From: Anadara kagoshimensis | Taxonomy: Eukaryota; Mollusca; Bivalvia; Arcoida; Arcidae | Length of the DNA: 64,000 nucleotides | Assembly: GCA_021292105.1 (NCBI GenBank) | Contig: CM037862.1 | Coordinates: forward strand, 3,542,501-3,606,500 | Direction of reading: 5' to 3' | Shown here: in pieces, positions 48,701 to 53,055 of the stretch | Position numbering within the stretch: position 1 is the stretch's first letter | Layout: every line of letters begins with the position of its first letter | The notes under the pieces: model-generated | What the model saw: the letters and a program-made list of their open reading frames with translations, nothing else | Told to the model about the DNA's origin: nothing | Database searches by the model: none | Made by a program: the position numbers and the translations under genes

Positions 48701-50143
48701 GTCGGAGACGAGGCTTGCCGAGTCTCTGACAGAAATATTCAACCCCGAGGGTGAGATTTCCCTATCCTACATGGATAAACTCATGATTGATTCTTTTTCT
48801 TCCATTTTGATGACAATTTTTTGCTTGAAGTATCAGTCACATCGAGTCGACATCGACGCCATCTTTGTAAATCTAACTTTGTTATTTAACGTTTAACATA
48901 AAAATAAATATGACCATCGGACAGAATGTACCTGAATATGGTTTATACAAATAGTATAAACTAGAAAACAAAGCCATTTATTCTAATCTCCCAAAATAAC
49001 ATTTAAAACGCAGTGAAAATATCTAAGTTTTGGAGACCCTGGTGTTATTTTCCCGCAAGACGACGTCATGTCGCTACGATATGACGTCATTCAATTGTCC
49101 TTTGATTGTGACGTCACCGAGAGCACACGTGGAGGTGAAGATAGAAATTTCTCCCATCGTTTCTGCATGCGGAAATCTCTATCTCAAACATGGGAAGATG
49201 GAAGAAAATAGTCCTCTCTCTCTTCATACTTGTACCATGATACTGAATATTTGTTCATCTGCCACACTATCTGATTGACCCCCCCCCCCTATAACTTATA
49301 ATCTAACATGATATAAAGTCTTTGTCCATCTTATACACTTTTTGACTCGCTGTCTCTTAATTTCATTATTATTATTATTATGCTTTATATGTACTATGAT
49401 TAATTGTTTATCTGTCAAAACTATTTGACTCTCTCTATCTTATTTTCAACCACTTAGGTAGCTTAGTTGTTAGAGTGCTTGCTCCGTATGTGGGAGGTCG
49501 TGGGTTTGAGCCCCGACCAGGTCTGACCCAAGACTTGAAAGTGGGTAGTGACTGTTCTTTCGCCAAGCCCTCTGCATTCAAAATGAAAGTCATGGTTCTT
49601 TATGGATGGGAACTTTAAATAAACAAGGTCCCATGTCACGGTGGGCTTGGCACGATAAAGAACCCTGTTGTATAATGCAATCAGCACAACGCACAGGCAA
49701 AATTTCTGCATCTTCGACTATAGCTGGCGATGTCTCGATAAAAGTGAAATATTCTTGACTGGGACGTTAAGCACCATTACTCACTACTACTCTATCTCTT
49801 TTTCTTATCATACCTGTAGTATTATATCAAGTCTTTGTCTAGCAGAAGTATTTGATTTATTCTCTCCGGCAGCACTAGCTCTCTCTCTTTCTCTCCACTA
49901 ATTGTTTGCTCTCTATCGTTTGTAAAACAATCAAACCTGTATTATGATGTCACATATTTGTTCATCTGGCAGCACTGATTCCCTATCTCTCTCTCTCCAA
50001 CTGTTTGCTCTCTCTCCACTTATTAATTGCTCTTTCTCTCTCTCTCTCTCTTTCTCTATCTCTTTAACTTATCATACCTGTATAATGATGTCAAGTCTTC
50101 GTTCATCTGGCAGCACTATTTGACTTTTTCGGCCCTCATTCAT
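4123..50143 (-). CDS. FRMD4A: FRMD4-type FERM/CUPID scaffold protein, whole gene (16 core exons)
   Basis: Phase-consistent joining of 16 minus-strand exons gives 655 aa. Residues 1-312 form a FERM domain: F1 about 1-85, F2 about 86-205, F3 about 206-312. Landmarks are DLVASHFKLKEKDYFG, FYVESIKNLKD, YCEDRVIGYYKK, ESLPTYGIHYY, WWLG and RTFGPGN. Residues 313-361 are Ser-rich. Residues 362-500 are the coiled-coil/proline CUPID module (LEELK, ELTGCLPPEMPL, RRRMGTAFSL) that defines FRMD4A, FRMD4B and INAVA. In vertebrates FRMD4 proteins sit at the cortex and at junctions, bind phosphoinositides and cytohesins, and link Par3 to Arf6 signalling; that role is carried over here by homology. The C-terminus is about 350 residues shorter than in vertebrates. 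The true N-terminus may lie in a further exon at 63188-63226. Molluscs probably have one gene co-orthologous to 4A and 4B, so the symbol is approximate. Confidence 0.93.
5041..5187 (-). CDS. FRMD4A: FRMD4-type exon, CUPID coiled coil, part 2
   Basis: Acceptor TTTCAG|AAC and donor AAG|GTAACT enclose 147 nt (49 codons). It encodes NEDVLSKLELEYELQKQITS, then AALKLSQDKAVSKYVRKQRR and QSLYKAQTK. It parallels the LExxFxIQxxxxEAAxxLAxxPxxxKxxKKxRK helix of vertebrate FRMD4. Confidence 0.94.
5557..5673 (-). CDS. FRMD4A: FRMD4-type exon, CUPID proline segment
   Basis: Acceptor TTGTAG|GAA and donor GAG|GTATGT enclose 117 nt (39 codons, phase 0 both ends). It encodes ELTGCLPPEMPLAPGENPPQ, then IRRRMGTAFSLSSKIPTAE. 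ELTGxxPxExPLxxGExPPxxRRRxGTAF is the most conserved motif of the FRMD4 and INAVA CUPID module. Confidence 0.97.
5995..6021 (+). repeat. (CT)n microsatellite
   Basis: Almost uninterrupted CT dinucleotides inside a 504-bp intron, about 155 bp from the donor side of the upstream CUPID exon. Confidence 0.9.
6178..6311 (-). CDS. FRMD4A: FRMD4-type exon, CUPID coiled coil, part 1
   Basis: Acceptor TTTGCAG|TG and a weaker donor GGG|GTTAGT enclose 134 nt, phase 1 in and phase 0 out. It encodes NFDHIDSVKVQREMYQALKA, then RRDALDETLKKKLEELKLLC and IKEG, matching ALKxRxEALEExLxxxLEELKKLCLREA. This is the first helix of the cytohesin-binding CUPID module. Confidence 0.94.
6312..9384. other. intron (if the cassette exon is used)
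   Basis: A very AT-rich intron. It holds the 103-bp minisatellite at 7266-7585 and otherwise no recognisable gene. A short direct repeat (AACCCAACAAAATGGATAAA) occurs twice near 9029-9080. Confidence 0.6.
7266..7585 (+). repeat. minisatellite, about 103-bp unit, 3 copies plus part
   Basis: Units begin TGACAATATACAACC at 7266, 7369, 7473 and 7573. Each carries CCCCCACCCC, then GGGAATATACCACAAGGA and CAGGTTAAACC. Period 100-104 bp. The frames open across it on the minus strand are repeat artefacts. Confidence 0.9.
9385..9429 (-). CDS. FRMD4A: candidate 45-nt cassette exon in the linker
   Basis: Acceptor CCAACACAG|AT and donor CTG|GTAAGA enclose exactly 45 nt with no stop, entering and leaving in phase 1. 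The phase-1 exons on either side (11707-11854 and 6178-6311) also join directly in frame, so this exon can be skipped or included. Inclusion adds about 15 residues rich in Thr, Met, Asp and Ser (LNTTMDMDATADSS). There is no homology support beyond the general Ser/Asp-rich character of this linker in vertebrates. Confidence 0.5.
9430..11706. other. intron upstream of the cassette exon
   Basis: AT-rich. It contains a TTTA microsatellite (about 10599-10649) and, at about 11334-11400, a copy of a dispersed repeat with the words AACAAGTGATGT and GGGACCCAGTA. No coding sequence is seen. Confidence 0.6.
10599..10649 (+). repeat. (TTTA)n microsatellite
   Basis: About 12 uninterrupted TTTA/TTAT units, unlikely to be more than simple sequence. 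Confidence 0.95.
11707..11854 (-). CDS. FRMD4A: FRMD4-type exon, Ser-rich linker
   Basis: Acceptor TTTCAG|GCT and donor T|GTAAGT enclose 148 nt, phase 0 in and phase 1 out. It encodes ASLPSVRSVSEIAAELSRST, then TSLPGSLGSDISRSGSSASL and PSLSTSRFD. It corresponds to the vertebrate ARSLSEIAxDLTETGT segment and the following Ser-rich stretch, a likely phosphorylated hinge between FERM and CUPID. A partial tandem duplicate of its 5' end lies just upstream. Confidence 0.92.
11829..11943. repeat. ~60-bp tandem duplication over an exon acceptor
   Basis: ACACTACGGACTGAAGGTAA with the following CTAGCCTGAAAATATAGAAT and GTCACAGATAA is repeated 60 bp to the right with few changes. The duplicate carries the first ~25 nt of the Ser-rich linker exon (11707-11854) and its acceptor, so the gene has two almost identical 3' splice sites in series. 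Confidence 0.85.
12003..12240 (-). mobile_element. tRNA-headed SINE-like repeat, family 2
   Basis: Read on the minus strand it starts with a tRNA-like head (GTGGCTGAGTTGATTAAAG-type) and continues ACAGATCACAGTGCCTCTCA, then CAGATCTTAGTG, then a tail ending near TTACTCCATTCC. The same order is seen at 22325, 37738, 39390, 51669 and 63923. Confidence 0.7.
12396..12540 (-). CDS. FRMD4A: FRMD4-type exon, end of the FERM domain
   Basis: Acceptor CTACAG|G and donor AAG|GTAAAT enclose 145 nt. It encodes VSVSRRTFGPGNVSVHAWFG, then ATPQLTKCIWSMAVAQHQFY and LDRKHSSK. The SVSRRTFG start and the IWxMAxxQHQFYLDRK end are FRMD4 hallmarks and close the F3 lobe. Confidence 0.96.
12867..13332. mobile_element. 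hAT-like non-autonomous element
   Basis: It starts CAGGGTTCCCAC and ends GTGGGAACCCTG, perfect 12-bp inverted ends of the type seen in hAT MITEs. The interior is rich in TTTTTCC blocks near both ends, also inverted. The 8-bp flanks no longer match, so the insertion is old. No coding capacity. Confidence 0.7.
15678..15934 (-). mobile_element. tRNA-headed SINE-like repeat, family 1
   Basis: On the minus strand the head reads TGTGGTAGCTCAGTTGG (A-box-like) followed by a degenerate B box. The body contains GGGTTCTTTGGAACAGAC-like and TATTCTTGATTATGATGTAA tail words. The same structure is seen at 45570, 49451 and 54665. Confidence 0.7.
16274..16480. repeat. ~115-bp imperfect tandem duplication
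   Basis: Both halves share TAAACCTCAA or CAAACCTCAT, then ATTCCCC, AGAGCTAA or GAGCTTAA, CCAAGAA, AACTTCC and ACATGTC/GCATGTC AAATAACAAG in the same order. Confidence 0.75.
16673..16830. repeat. ~75-bp imperfect tandem duplication
   Basis: CAGCTACGACAGTGTGACCG and CAGCTATGGTAGTGTGGCCG start two units that both end in CCAAACACAATCA. Confidence 0.85.
17403..17479 (-). CDS. FRMD4A: FRMD4-type exon, F3 lobe
   Basis: Acceptor CAG|ATT and donor CG|GTAAGT enclose 77 nt. It encodes IYTWKLLENLYYRDKKFSIE then VHDPK, matching the vertebrate FQWxQLENLYFREKKFxVEVHDPRR. Phase 0 in, two bases carried out to form the conserved Arg. Confidence 0.95.
17480..18328. other. intron holding the decayed exon copy
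   Basis: Contains the duplicated F3 exon fragment (18193-18275) and several GT/CA-rich microsatellite tracts (about 17920-17950, 18135-18175 and 18275-18312). Confidence 0.8.
18193..18275 (-). pseudogene. decayed tandem copy of the F3 exon (possible poison exon)
   Basis: The 69 nt from 18193 to 18261 repeat the canonical exon (18329-18415), encoding WWLGLSYKAVDVYDQADKTT then PRK with the same AAG|GTAAAT donor. The first 18 nt of the canonical exon are replaced by a CA-rich microsatellite. The only nearby acceptor (CACAG at 18276-18280) would give 83 nt, which shifts the frame if used instead of, or in addition to, the canonical exon. Substitutions relative to the canonical copy include V to L, G to A, I to V, A to D and K to Q, with no stop inside the preserved part. 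It could be a dead mutually exclusive exon or one that triggers nonsense-mediated decay. Confidence 0.75.
18329..18415 (-). CDS. FRMD4A: FRMD4-type exon, F3 lobe (canonical copy)
   Basis: Acceptor TTTCAG|GAT and donor AAG|GTAAAT enclose 87 nt (29 codons, phase 0 both ends): DKKDIPWWLGVSYKGIAVYD then KADKTTPRK. It matches DKQGxPWWLGxSYKGIxQYD of vertebrate FRMD4. A second, degenerate copy of this exon lies about 55 bp downstream in transcript order. Confidence 0.95.
18416..22068. other. intron at the F2/F3 boundary
   Basis: Mostly AT-rich unique sequence with one clear TA-flanked MITE (20643-20848). No exon-like reading frame found. Confidence 0.6.
20643..20848. mobile_element. 206-bp TA-flanked palindromic MITE
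   Basis: Ends CTGTAAACATGG and CCATGTTTACAG are exact inverted repeats flanked by TA on both sides. Inner inverted words GTGGAAATTTTTCG and GCGAAAAATTTCCAC follow. The size and TA duplication fit a Tc1/mariner-type MITE. Confidence 0.85.
22069..22126 (-). CDS. FRMD4A: FRMD4-type exon, F2/F3 boundary
   Basis: Acceptor TTTCAG and donor AAA|GTGAGT enclose 58 nt. It encodes YMTIVESLPTYGIHYYQVK, very close to the vertebrate YMxIVExLPTYGVHYYAVK. This segment starts the PH-like F3 lobe. It leaves in phase 0. Confidence 0.95.
22325..22530 (+). mobile_element. tRNA-headed SINE-like repeat, family 2
   Basis: Head TTGGTGGCCAACTGGACTAA, then GGCTTACAGATCTCACTGCC, then CAGATCCTAGTGTG and CTCAGGGCACTC body words, as in the copies at 39390 and 51669. 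Confidence 0.7.
22637..22644. promoter_or_regulatory. CRE palindrome
   Basis: A perfect TGACGTCA, with a second half site TGACGT 20 bp away and ATTGG boxes upstream. It lies about 290 bp 3' (in transcript direction) of an FRMD4-type exon. It may simply be part of a repeat. Confidence 0.3.
22931..22996 (-). CDS. FRMD4A: FRMD4-type exon, F2 lobe
   Basis: A long T-tract ends in CAG, and the donor is AAA|GTGAGT. The 66 nt encode EDRVIGYYKKFAGTSKGLSI plus V. EDRVIxxYxKxxGxTRGxAxV is the FRMD4 signature for this helix pair. Phase is 2 in and 2 out. Confidence 0.94.
24640..24766 (+). mobile_element. SINE family 1 tail with (CT)n end
   Basis: GGCTGATGACATCTTGATAT, then AAGTGAAATATTCTTGACTT and ACGTTAAACCCCATTCAATC are the 3' part of the family seen at 49451-49790, followed by about 18 CT units at 24731-24766. 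Confidence 0.7.
25080..25850 (+). repeat. degenerate satellite array
   Basis: Recurring words AAATCAAACACCAAAATCTT, ACCATATACAT, GTTTAAAATCAAACAAGAAA and ATCCTTGTAT, with irregular period (roughly 60-130 bp) and heavy divergence, at least six partial units. Confidence 0.7.
28592..28675 (-). CDS. FRMD4A: FRMD4-type exon, F2 lobe
   Basis: Acceptor TTACAG and donor TG|GTAAGT enclose 84 nt. It encodes DDETTRSDLKKLPVIPTSAL then RQHPSISYC, matching the LKxLPAxPTxxLxEHPSLAYC block of FRMD4. Phases agree with both neighbours. Confidence 0.94.
28676..29743. other. intron with a donor-proximal duplication
   Basis: Contains the ~190-bp tandem duplication described separately and, at about 29060-29240, a copy of the dispersed repeat with the word GGGACCCAGTAGCC. 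Confidence 0.6.
29392..29745. repeat. ~195-bp tandem duplication spanning an exon donor
   Basis: Two units share TTAGGACAGAAAATTC / TTCAGGACAAAAAATTT, then CCCCAAAA, TTGTTGCTAAATAAAAC, GATTACACATGACTGTCAGT and TACAATGA. Unit 2 runs into the donor of the F2 exon (29744). Unit 1 keeps a GTAAGT on the minus strand at 29576-29581, a ready decoy donor. Confidence 0.8.
29744..29823 (-). CDS. FRMD4A: FRMD4-type exon, F2 acyl-CoA-binding-like lobe
   Basis: Acceptor TTCTAG|GGTCAG and donor GA|GTAAGT enclose 80 nt, entering in phase 0 and leaving after two bases. It encodes GQIESDSETVFELAAYVLQT then THGDYV. This aligns with the vertebrate ESExxFxLAxxILQEAKGDY helices. The donor end lies beside a tandem intronic duplication described separately. 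Confidence 0.93.
29824..32215. other. intron within F2
   Basis: Contains an imperfect ~230-bp tandem duplication at about 29876-30310 (shared words CTAATAAAGTCAAT, CTGAATGTATCTAAG, CAAATGAG), an AG microsatellite near 31155-31178 and AT-rich sequence. No other gene seen. Confidence 0.6.
29876..30310. repeat. imperfect ~230-bp tandem duplication
   Basis: Both units contain GAAATGGAAA, a TTCAA block, GATTCTAATA or GTTTCTAATA, AAAGTCAAT, CTGAATGTATCTAAG, ATTTAAA, ATCCACA and CAAATGAG in the same order. Confidence 0.75.
32216..32300 (-). CDS. FRMD4A: FRMD4-type exon, start of F2 (residues 85-113)
   Basis: The acceptor CCTGAAA complement reads CAG|G and the donor is AAG|GTAAGC. The 85 nt encode FYVESIKNLKDTSTVELFYL then NAKQAVFK, matching FYIESISxLKDxxTxELFFLNAK of vertebrate FRMD4. 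The exon leaves in phase 0. Confidence 0.95.
33001..33093 (-). CDS. FRMD4A: FRMD4-type exon, end of F1 (residues 54-85)
   Basis: Acceptor CAG and donor AAG|GTAAGG enclose 93 nt, entering after two bases and leaving after two bases. It encodes GHYNWLNLDKRVLDHDFPRK then VNVLLLYFGVR, matching the NWLQLDxRVLxHDxPKK segment of F1 and the start of F2. It follows a 13.6-kb intron, the longest in the gene apart from the transposon-bearing one. Confidence 0.95.
33353..33375 (+). repeat. (CT)n microsatellite
   Basis: Uninterrupted CT dinucleotides. Neighbouring sequence to 33600 is also CT-rich. Confidence 0.9.
35166..35189 (+). repeat. 24-base poly-G tract beside a palindrome
   Basis: Twenty-four consecutive G residues, then the 12-bp palindrome ACTATGCATAGT (35195-35206) inside GTCG...CGAC, then a T-run near 35215-35228. 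On the minus strand (gene sense) it is poly-C. The G run can form a quadruplex; the length is likely unstable. Confidence 0.9.
35462..35495 (-). CDS. possible alternative or unrelated first exon
   Basis: An ATG at 35495 opens 11 codons (MSELGKQLNDP) plus one base, then a good CAG|GTATGC donor. The surrounding 35.3-36.1 kb is visibly richer in CG dinucleotides than the neighbouring intron, as expected near a promoter. The phase (1) does not fit the next FRMD4-type exon at 33093, which needs two carried bases and would hit a stop. If real, it is spliced through an unseen exon or belongs to a different transcript. Confidence 0.25.
37279..37608 (+). repeat. 55-bp minisatellite, six copies
   Basis: Units start ACTGTATTAGCCTTGAACA at 37279, 37334, 37389, 37444, 37499 and 37554. 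The middle four are identical or differ by one or two bases. The period is exactly 55 bp. Confidence 0.97.
37738..37903 (-). mobile_element. SINE family 2, diverged copy
   Basis: On the minus strand it reads ATGGCCATGTGGTCTAAAGC, then a B-box-like GGTTCAAGCCC and AGATCCTAGCG, the same order as the other family 2 copies. Confidence 0.6.
39390..39606 (+). mobile_element. SINE family 2
   Basis: Head GTCCTTGGTGGCTAGGTGAT, B-box-like TTGGTTCAATTC, then CAGATCCTAGTGTGAGAAAG and the tail AAAACACCATTACTCCACTC. Confidence 0.75.
39690..39925 (-). repeat. dispersed repeat (GGGCCCAGTAGCC family)
   Basis: On the minus strand it begins GATGTATGTCCAAGAAATTA, then ACAAGTGATGT and AACAGGGGCCCAGTAGCCAA. Related copies lie at about 11334-11480 and 29060-29240 in the other orientation. 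A GAGTTGGGGGCCCAGCTCAC block is also shared with 29160. Likely an interspersed element; ends not defined. Confidence 0.55.
41941..43973 (+). mobile_element. tandem-core interspersed element, copy A (2.0 kb)
   Basis: Begins AAACAAGAGGCCCATGGGCC (with a GGCCCATGGGCC palindrome) then GCTCACCTGATAAC. The core is about ten units of roughly 144 bp, the 3' region is unique, then a CA/GCAC microsatellite, and the end is GCTCACATGACCTTTGG then TCAGGTGAGCTAA, a 12-bp-stem hairpin. GCTCACCTGA near the left end and TCAGGTGAGC at the right are inverted. No coding capacity. The architecture (short conserved ends, internal tandem core, microsatellite, terminal hairpin) resembles pearl/HINE-type Helitron-derived elements of bivalves; that assignment is inference. 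Confidence 0.8.
42040..43430 (+). repeat. ~144-bp tandem core of copy A
   Basis: Each unit carries TACAACATTCTAATATA, GCCTATACAAAAAGTTTATA, TTTTCGAGATAATTAACCAT and TGTGACCTTGACCTTTGAAC then CCATGACCTTT. Nine units retain the last block. Units alternate between two variants (ATCAATACC and AACAATATC), indicating pairwise amplification. Confidence 0.9.
44090..44380 (+). repeat. degenerate array with AGGTCA words
   Basis: ATATAGGTCA occurs about ten times, spaced 17-40 bp, with GATTCATCACA and TATCACAAAGCAGAATATA fillers. The last two ~56-bp units are nearly identical. Confidence 0.8.
44690..44884 (+). repeat. 49-bp minisatellite, four copies
   Basis: TATCTGAACTGCTAACATCC starts units at 44690, 44739, 44788 and 44837. 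The units are identical until the last few bases of the fourth. Confidence 0.97.
45570..45898 (+). mobile_element. SINE family 1
   Basis: A-box-like AGCTTAGTTGGTAGAGA with a damaged B box, then GTAGTGACTATTTTTTC, TATAGCTGGTGGCATCTGGA and the tail ATTATTGACTTGGATGTAAA. Matches 49451-49790 in order. Confidence 0.75.
46748..46842 (-). CDS. FRMD4A: FRMD4-type exon, F1 lobe (residues 23-54)
   Basis: Acceptor TTGCAG and donor AC|GTAAGT enclose 95 nt, entering in phase 0 and leaving in phase 2. It encodes PKLTSKDLLDLVASHF then KLKEKDYFGLSFQDDT. The segment LLDLVASHFxLKEKxYFG is almost invariant in FRMD4 proteins and makes this the strongest single identifying exon for the F1 lobe. Confidence 0.95.
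47009..48463 (+). mobile_element. tandem-core interspersed element, copy B (1.5 kb)
   Basis: Same ends and order as copy A (41941-43973) but with only about six ~144-bp core units. The unique 3' segment and terminal hairpin are about 95 per cent similar by eye. Copies A and B lie in the same orientation on either side of an FRMD4-type exon (46748-46842). No target duplication is evident at either copy. Confidence 0.8.
48639..48794. mobile_element. foldback (hairpin) MITE
   Basis: Arms of about 60 bp pair almost perfectly: AGAATCTATCATGAG with CTCATGATTGATTCT, then CATGTAGGATAGGGAAATCT with AGATTTCCCTATCCTACATG, then CACCC, GGGGTTGAATATTTC with GAAATATTCAACCCC. The loop itself folds (GGAGAC...GTCTCT). 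The unit may extend to about 49215, where unique CG-rich sequence ends. Confidence 0.85.
49062..49116. promoter_or_regulatory. cluster of three CRE sites
   Basis: GACGTCAT at 49062-49069 and perfect TGACGTCA at 49082-49089 and 49109-49116. Such sites bind CREB/ATF bZIP factors in animals. They lie about 1 kb on the 3' side (gene sense) of the first core exon and probably within a repeat that starts with the foldback MITE. Confidence 0.5.
49451..49790 (+). mobile_element. SINE family 1, best-preserved copy
   Basis: Starts with a tRNA-like head: A box TAGCTTAGTTGTTAGAGTG and B box GGTTTGAGCCC (49503-49513), spaced about 35 bp as in tRNA genes. The body follows with CAAGACTTGAAAGTGGGTAG, GGTTCTTTATGGATGGGAAC and the tail GAAATATTCTTGACTGGGAC then GTTAAGCACCATTACTCAC. 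It has no CCA or acceptor-stem pairing, so it is not a tRNA gene. Confidence 0.85.
50078..50143 (-). CDS. FRMD4A: FRMD4-type exon, start of F1 (residues 1-22)
   Basis: Acceptor TTTCAG precedes ATGAATGAGG, and the donor is CAG|GTATGA. The 22 codons (MNEGRKSQ...RRLDIIIQ) match the vertebrate MTEGRRCQ-type first strand of the F1 ubiquitin-like lobe. The internal Met can act as start if no upstream exon is used, but the clear acceptor in front of it shows that the exon is spliced, so transcripts begin further upstream. Confidence 0.88.
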
Positions 50144-51668
50144 CTGAAAGTATAAAAGAAAGTATTCTTTATAACCAGTAAAATCTTTTACACCAAACTT
50201 AAAACTTGGTCATATGTACAACATCAAAATGAAGTGATTCCTATACAAAAACAAAGTTAACTTTATAACCACTTACCATTCCTACATAACAGTGATTAAG
50301 TGATGTAGGACTTTAATGATTTTAAACAAAAACAGGCTTTATTCTTATAATCTAAAAATCCATGTACCGGTAGCTAAAATTATCCTTTTTATGTATTCTA
50401 AACTTTTTGTAAATCATTAATTTATTTCAAAGTAACACAAATTAATGTACCAGTAGTTAAAATCAGCCTTTTTATGTACTTTTTGTAAATCATCATTTTA
50501 TTACAAAGTAACAACTCATTTTATTTGTATGTCTACCTATAAATATAAAGCTGTGGCTGGCATTTGTTATAGTCAGACCAGAGCATGAATTACTAGTCTT
50601 AAACAATAATGTCTGACAAAATATCAGCAGGAATTTAATTACCAAGAAACAAAAGCCTTCAAAACAATCCATGGTAAATTGTTCTACAGACAGGTAGTTA
50701 ATATACCAACACCATCAATATCTCCACCTCACAGTCGACAAAACACAAAATATCTGTGGTATAACTATCCAAATTTACAAAACAACATAAATATCCACGG
50801 TAAATGTATCCAAATTTACACAAAAATCGTCAAAATATCTTCCCAATATTCAACAAGTTACCGAAATAGTTTCCGACGCGTATCTGGCCAGCAAAAACTT
50901 AGTCATAACAAATGATACAGCAGCCCTGTAAAACAATCAACTTGTAGTTAAATCATCATCAACAGAATTTACTAGAGAATCTGTAACAATGCCAAAACTG
51001 TGACTGGAGGCACATTCAAAGTTCTCACCACACACATAATACAAAAACCATAAATATCTGACAATTATAACAGAAGGTGAATTAACTTTATACTACAACA
51101 AAGTGAAAGTACCCAAATAAAGATAAAAGGGGTCATATCAAGAACGTCACAAACACCCATATATCACTGGATACAAAGATAATACTAGTGTACTGTATCA
51201 ACCTATATATTTATTCTACATATAAAATAATATATTGTTATTTTATGTTGGTCTCCAGTTCAGGGGAGATAACTCTAAAACAGAAGTGCACAAATCTTTA
51301 TATTGTTTCAATCCAAAATATAGAAAATGTAACAGGTTGCAACTTTGGTTAAGGTAGCCTCCAATGGTATGATCAAAATAATGACTGTCATAATGTAAGA
51401 AGTTGAAACAAAGACAAAATAATGTCTTTAAAATCAATATTTTAATTTTTTGCAGTAAAAAGAAGAAAGTTTAAACCCTTGTTAAAAGATTGATTAATAT
51501 TCAGATAATTCGATTAACATATATGATGAAAAGCAACAGTTGGTTATTTTATGACTGTATGAAATGTAAAGATATACTGGTTACTGGTATGTACTGTTTA
51601 ACCCTGCATCATCATTCTTGATGAGACAAACACTTTTCTTATTTGACCCTATCAAATGGAATGTGGAA

Positions 51669-51888
51669 TAATGGAGTTTCACGCACCATTCAAGAATATT
51701 TCACTTATACTGAGGCAGTCCGTTGAGGTTCTGGGAGAAACCAGAAAGACTAAAGAATAGTACCAATGTTTGGCAAGTGAACTGACAAACTTCTGACACT
51801 AGGATCTACCACAAGTGAGTTTCAAACCTAGGCAGTGAGAGGCACTTTGATCTGTAAATGTGCACTTTAGACCACTTGGCCACCAATT
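51669..51888 (-). mobile_element. SINE family 2
   Basis: On the minus strand the head is TTGGTGGCCAAGTGGTCTAA, then CAGATCAAAGTGCCTCTCAC, GGTTTGAAACTC, AGATCCTAGTGTCAGAAG and a tail ending in TCTTGAATGGTGCGTGAAAC. Confidence 0.75.
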
Positions 51889-52897
51889 TGCTCTAGTTTA
51901 TGTTTATGACAACTGTTTGGAATGCTAATTGACTGGACTATAATGCCTTCCATCCCAAACCACTTGGTTTTATTGTACAAGTACCAAGGCAAACAAAAAA
52001 CACCCACAACAAAGACTGCAGAGGGACTTTTATAATTTTAATACATAGGGAGATTTAATTAAACAAATATTTCACAGCCATAAACAGCTAAGTGGGCATT
52101 TTGTCAAATAATTAAATTTTTCTTTTATGTATGGTATTTTGAGACAGCCCCATGTTATAATGCAGGCAAGGTGCAAACTCTAATACATTATGGTTTACTG
52201 TACATTAGATTTACCTGTAGGTAGTGTAATGCATGATTTGCACCTAAACGTCAAACAAAACATATATATGTTGTTAATTTGTTAGCTGCCCTCCTACTGC
52301 ACTAAAACTCTCGACTAGATCAAAGCATACCTTAATTACACCAGGTATTTACAGCAGTCTGTTAACTGTATATAGAAAATTAACAACAGGTAGACTGCAA
52401 CAAGAATAACCTACTACAGGTAACCTCATTTTAATCATAATTTGAGAAATATTTGTTTCCAACAATCACTTGCTGATCTAAAATGTAACATTCAGACAGA
52501 TAAGCTAACATCCTATTTCTCAAATTTGCAGGAAAACTAAGATGTATTGAATATCTAAATAAACACTCACATCACCAGGTTATACTCGCCACATTATAAC
52601 ACACCTACATAAATCCACAATATAAGTATATTATTATATAATATCATGTGTGTATCTCGTTACTAATGAATGTAGGAATTACTTCATTAATTATCACTGG
52701 TGTCTGGATTGTGTATTATACACACATTATAACAATCAGAACACCAGTAGTCGTACCTGCAAACTCTTAATACTGGTAGTTTACTGTTATCATCACGTTT
52801 TTGATAGATCAGCATTTTCTTAGTTCAACAATTTCCTTGGCATTTACCTAGTGGCATAGTGGTTATCACTCAGTCAGTCAAAATAACCATTGCAAAA

Positions 52898-53055
52898 GAT
52901 TGATTGATTGAAAAGGGTTTTACATCCAAGTCAAGAGTATTTCACTTATATCAATACCACAGCAAAAGCAAAAGTGAGCTCAGGGAAATGTGTAGGGAGG
53001 TTTTTTAACATGCCACATCTGCAACAAAGTTTGGATCTATTGGCTTTGGCCAGAA
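52898..53055 (-). mobile_element. SINE family 1, tail fragment
   Basis: GATTGATTGATTGAAAAGGG, then TTTTACATCCAAGTCAAGAG and TATTTCACTTATATCA are the reverse complement of the family 1 tail. The tRNA-like head is missing. Confidence 0.65.

Larger units (their letters stand above)
46843..50077. other. intron between the first two core exons
   Basis: Holds tandem-core element B, the foldback MITE with CRE palindromes, a full-length SINE and CT-rich microsatellites (about 49870-50060) running up to the donor of the 50078-50143 exon. Confidence 0.7.

Noticed and set aside
49451..49530. tRNA gene
   Set aside because: A and B boxes are present, but there is no acceptor-stem pairing or complete cloverleaf, and the sequence continues into a repeat body shared with other copies; it is the head of a SINE-like repeat.
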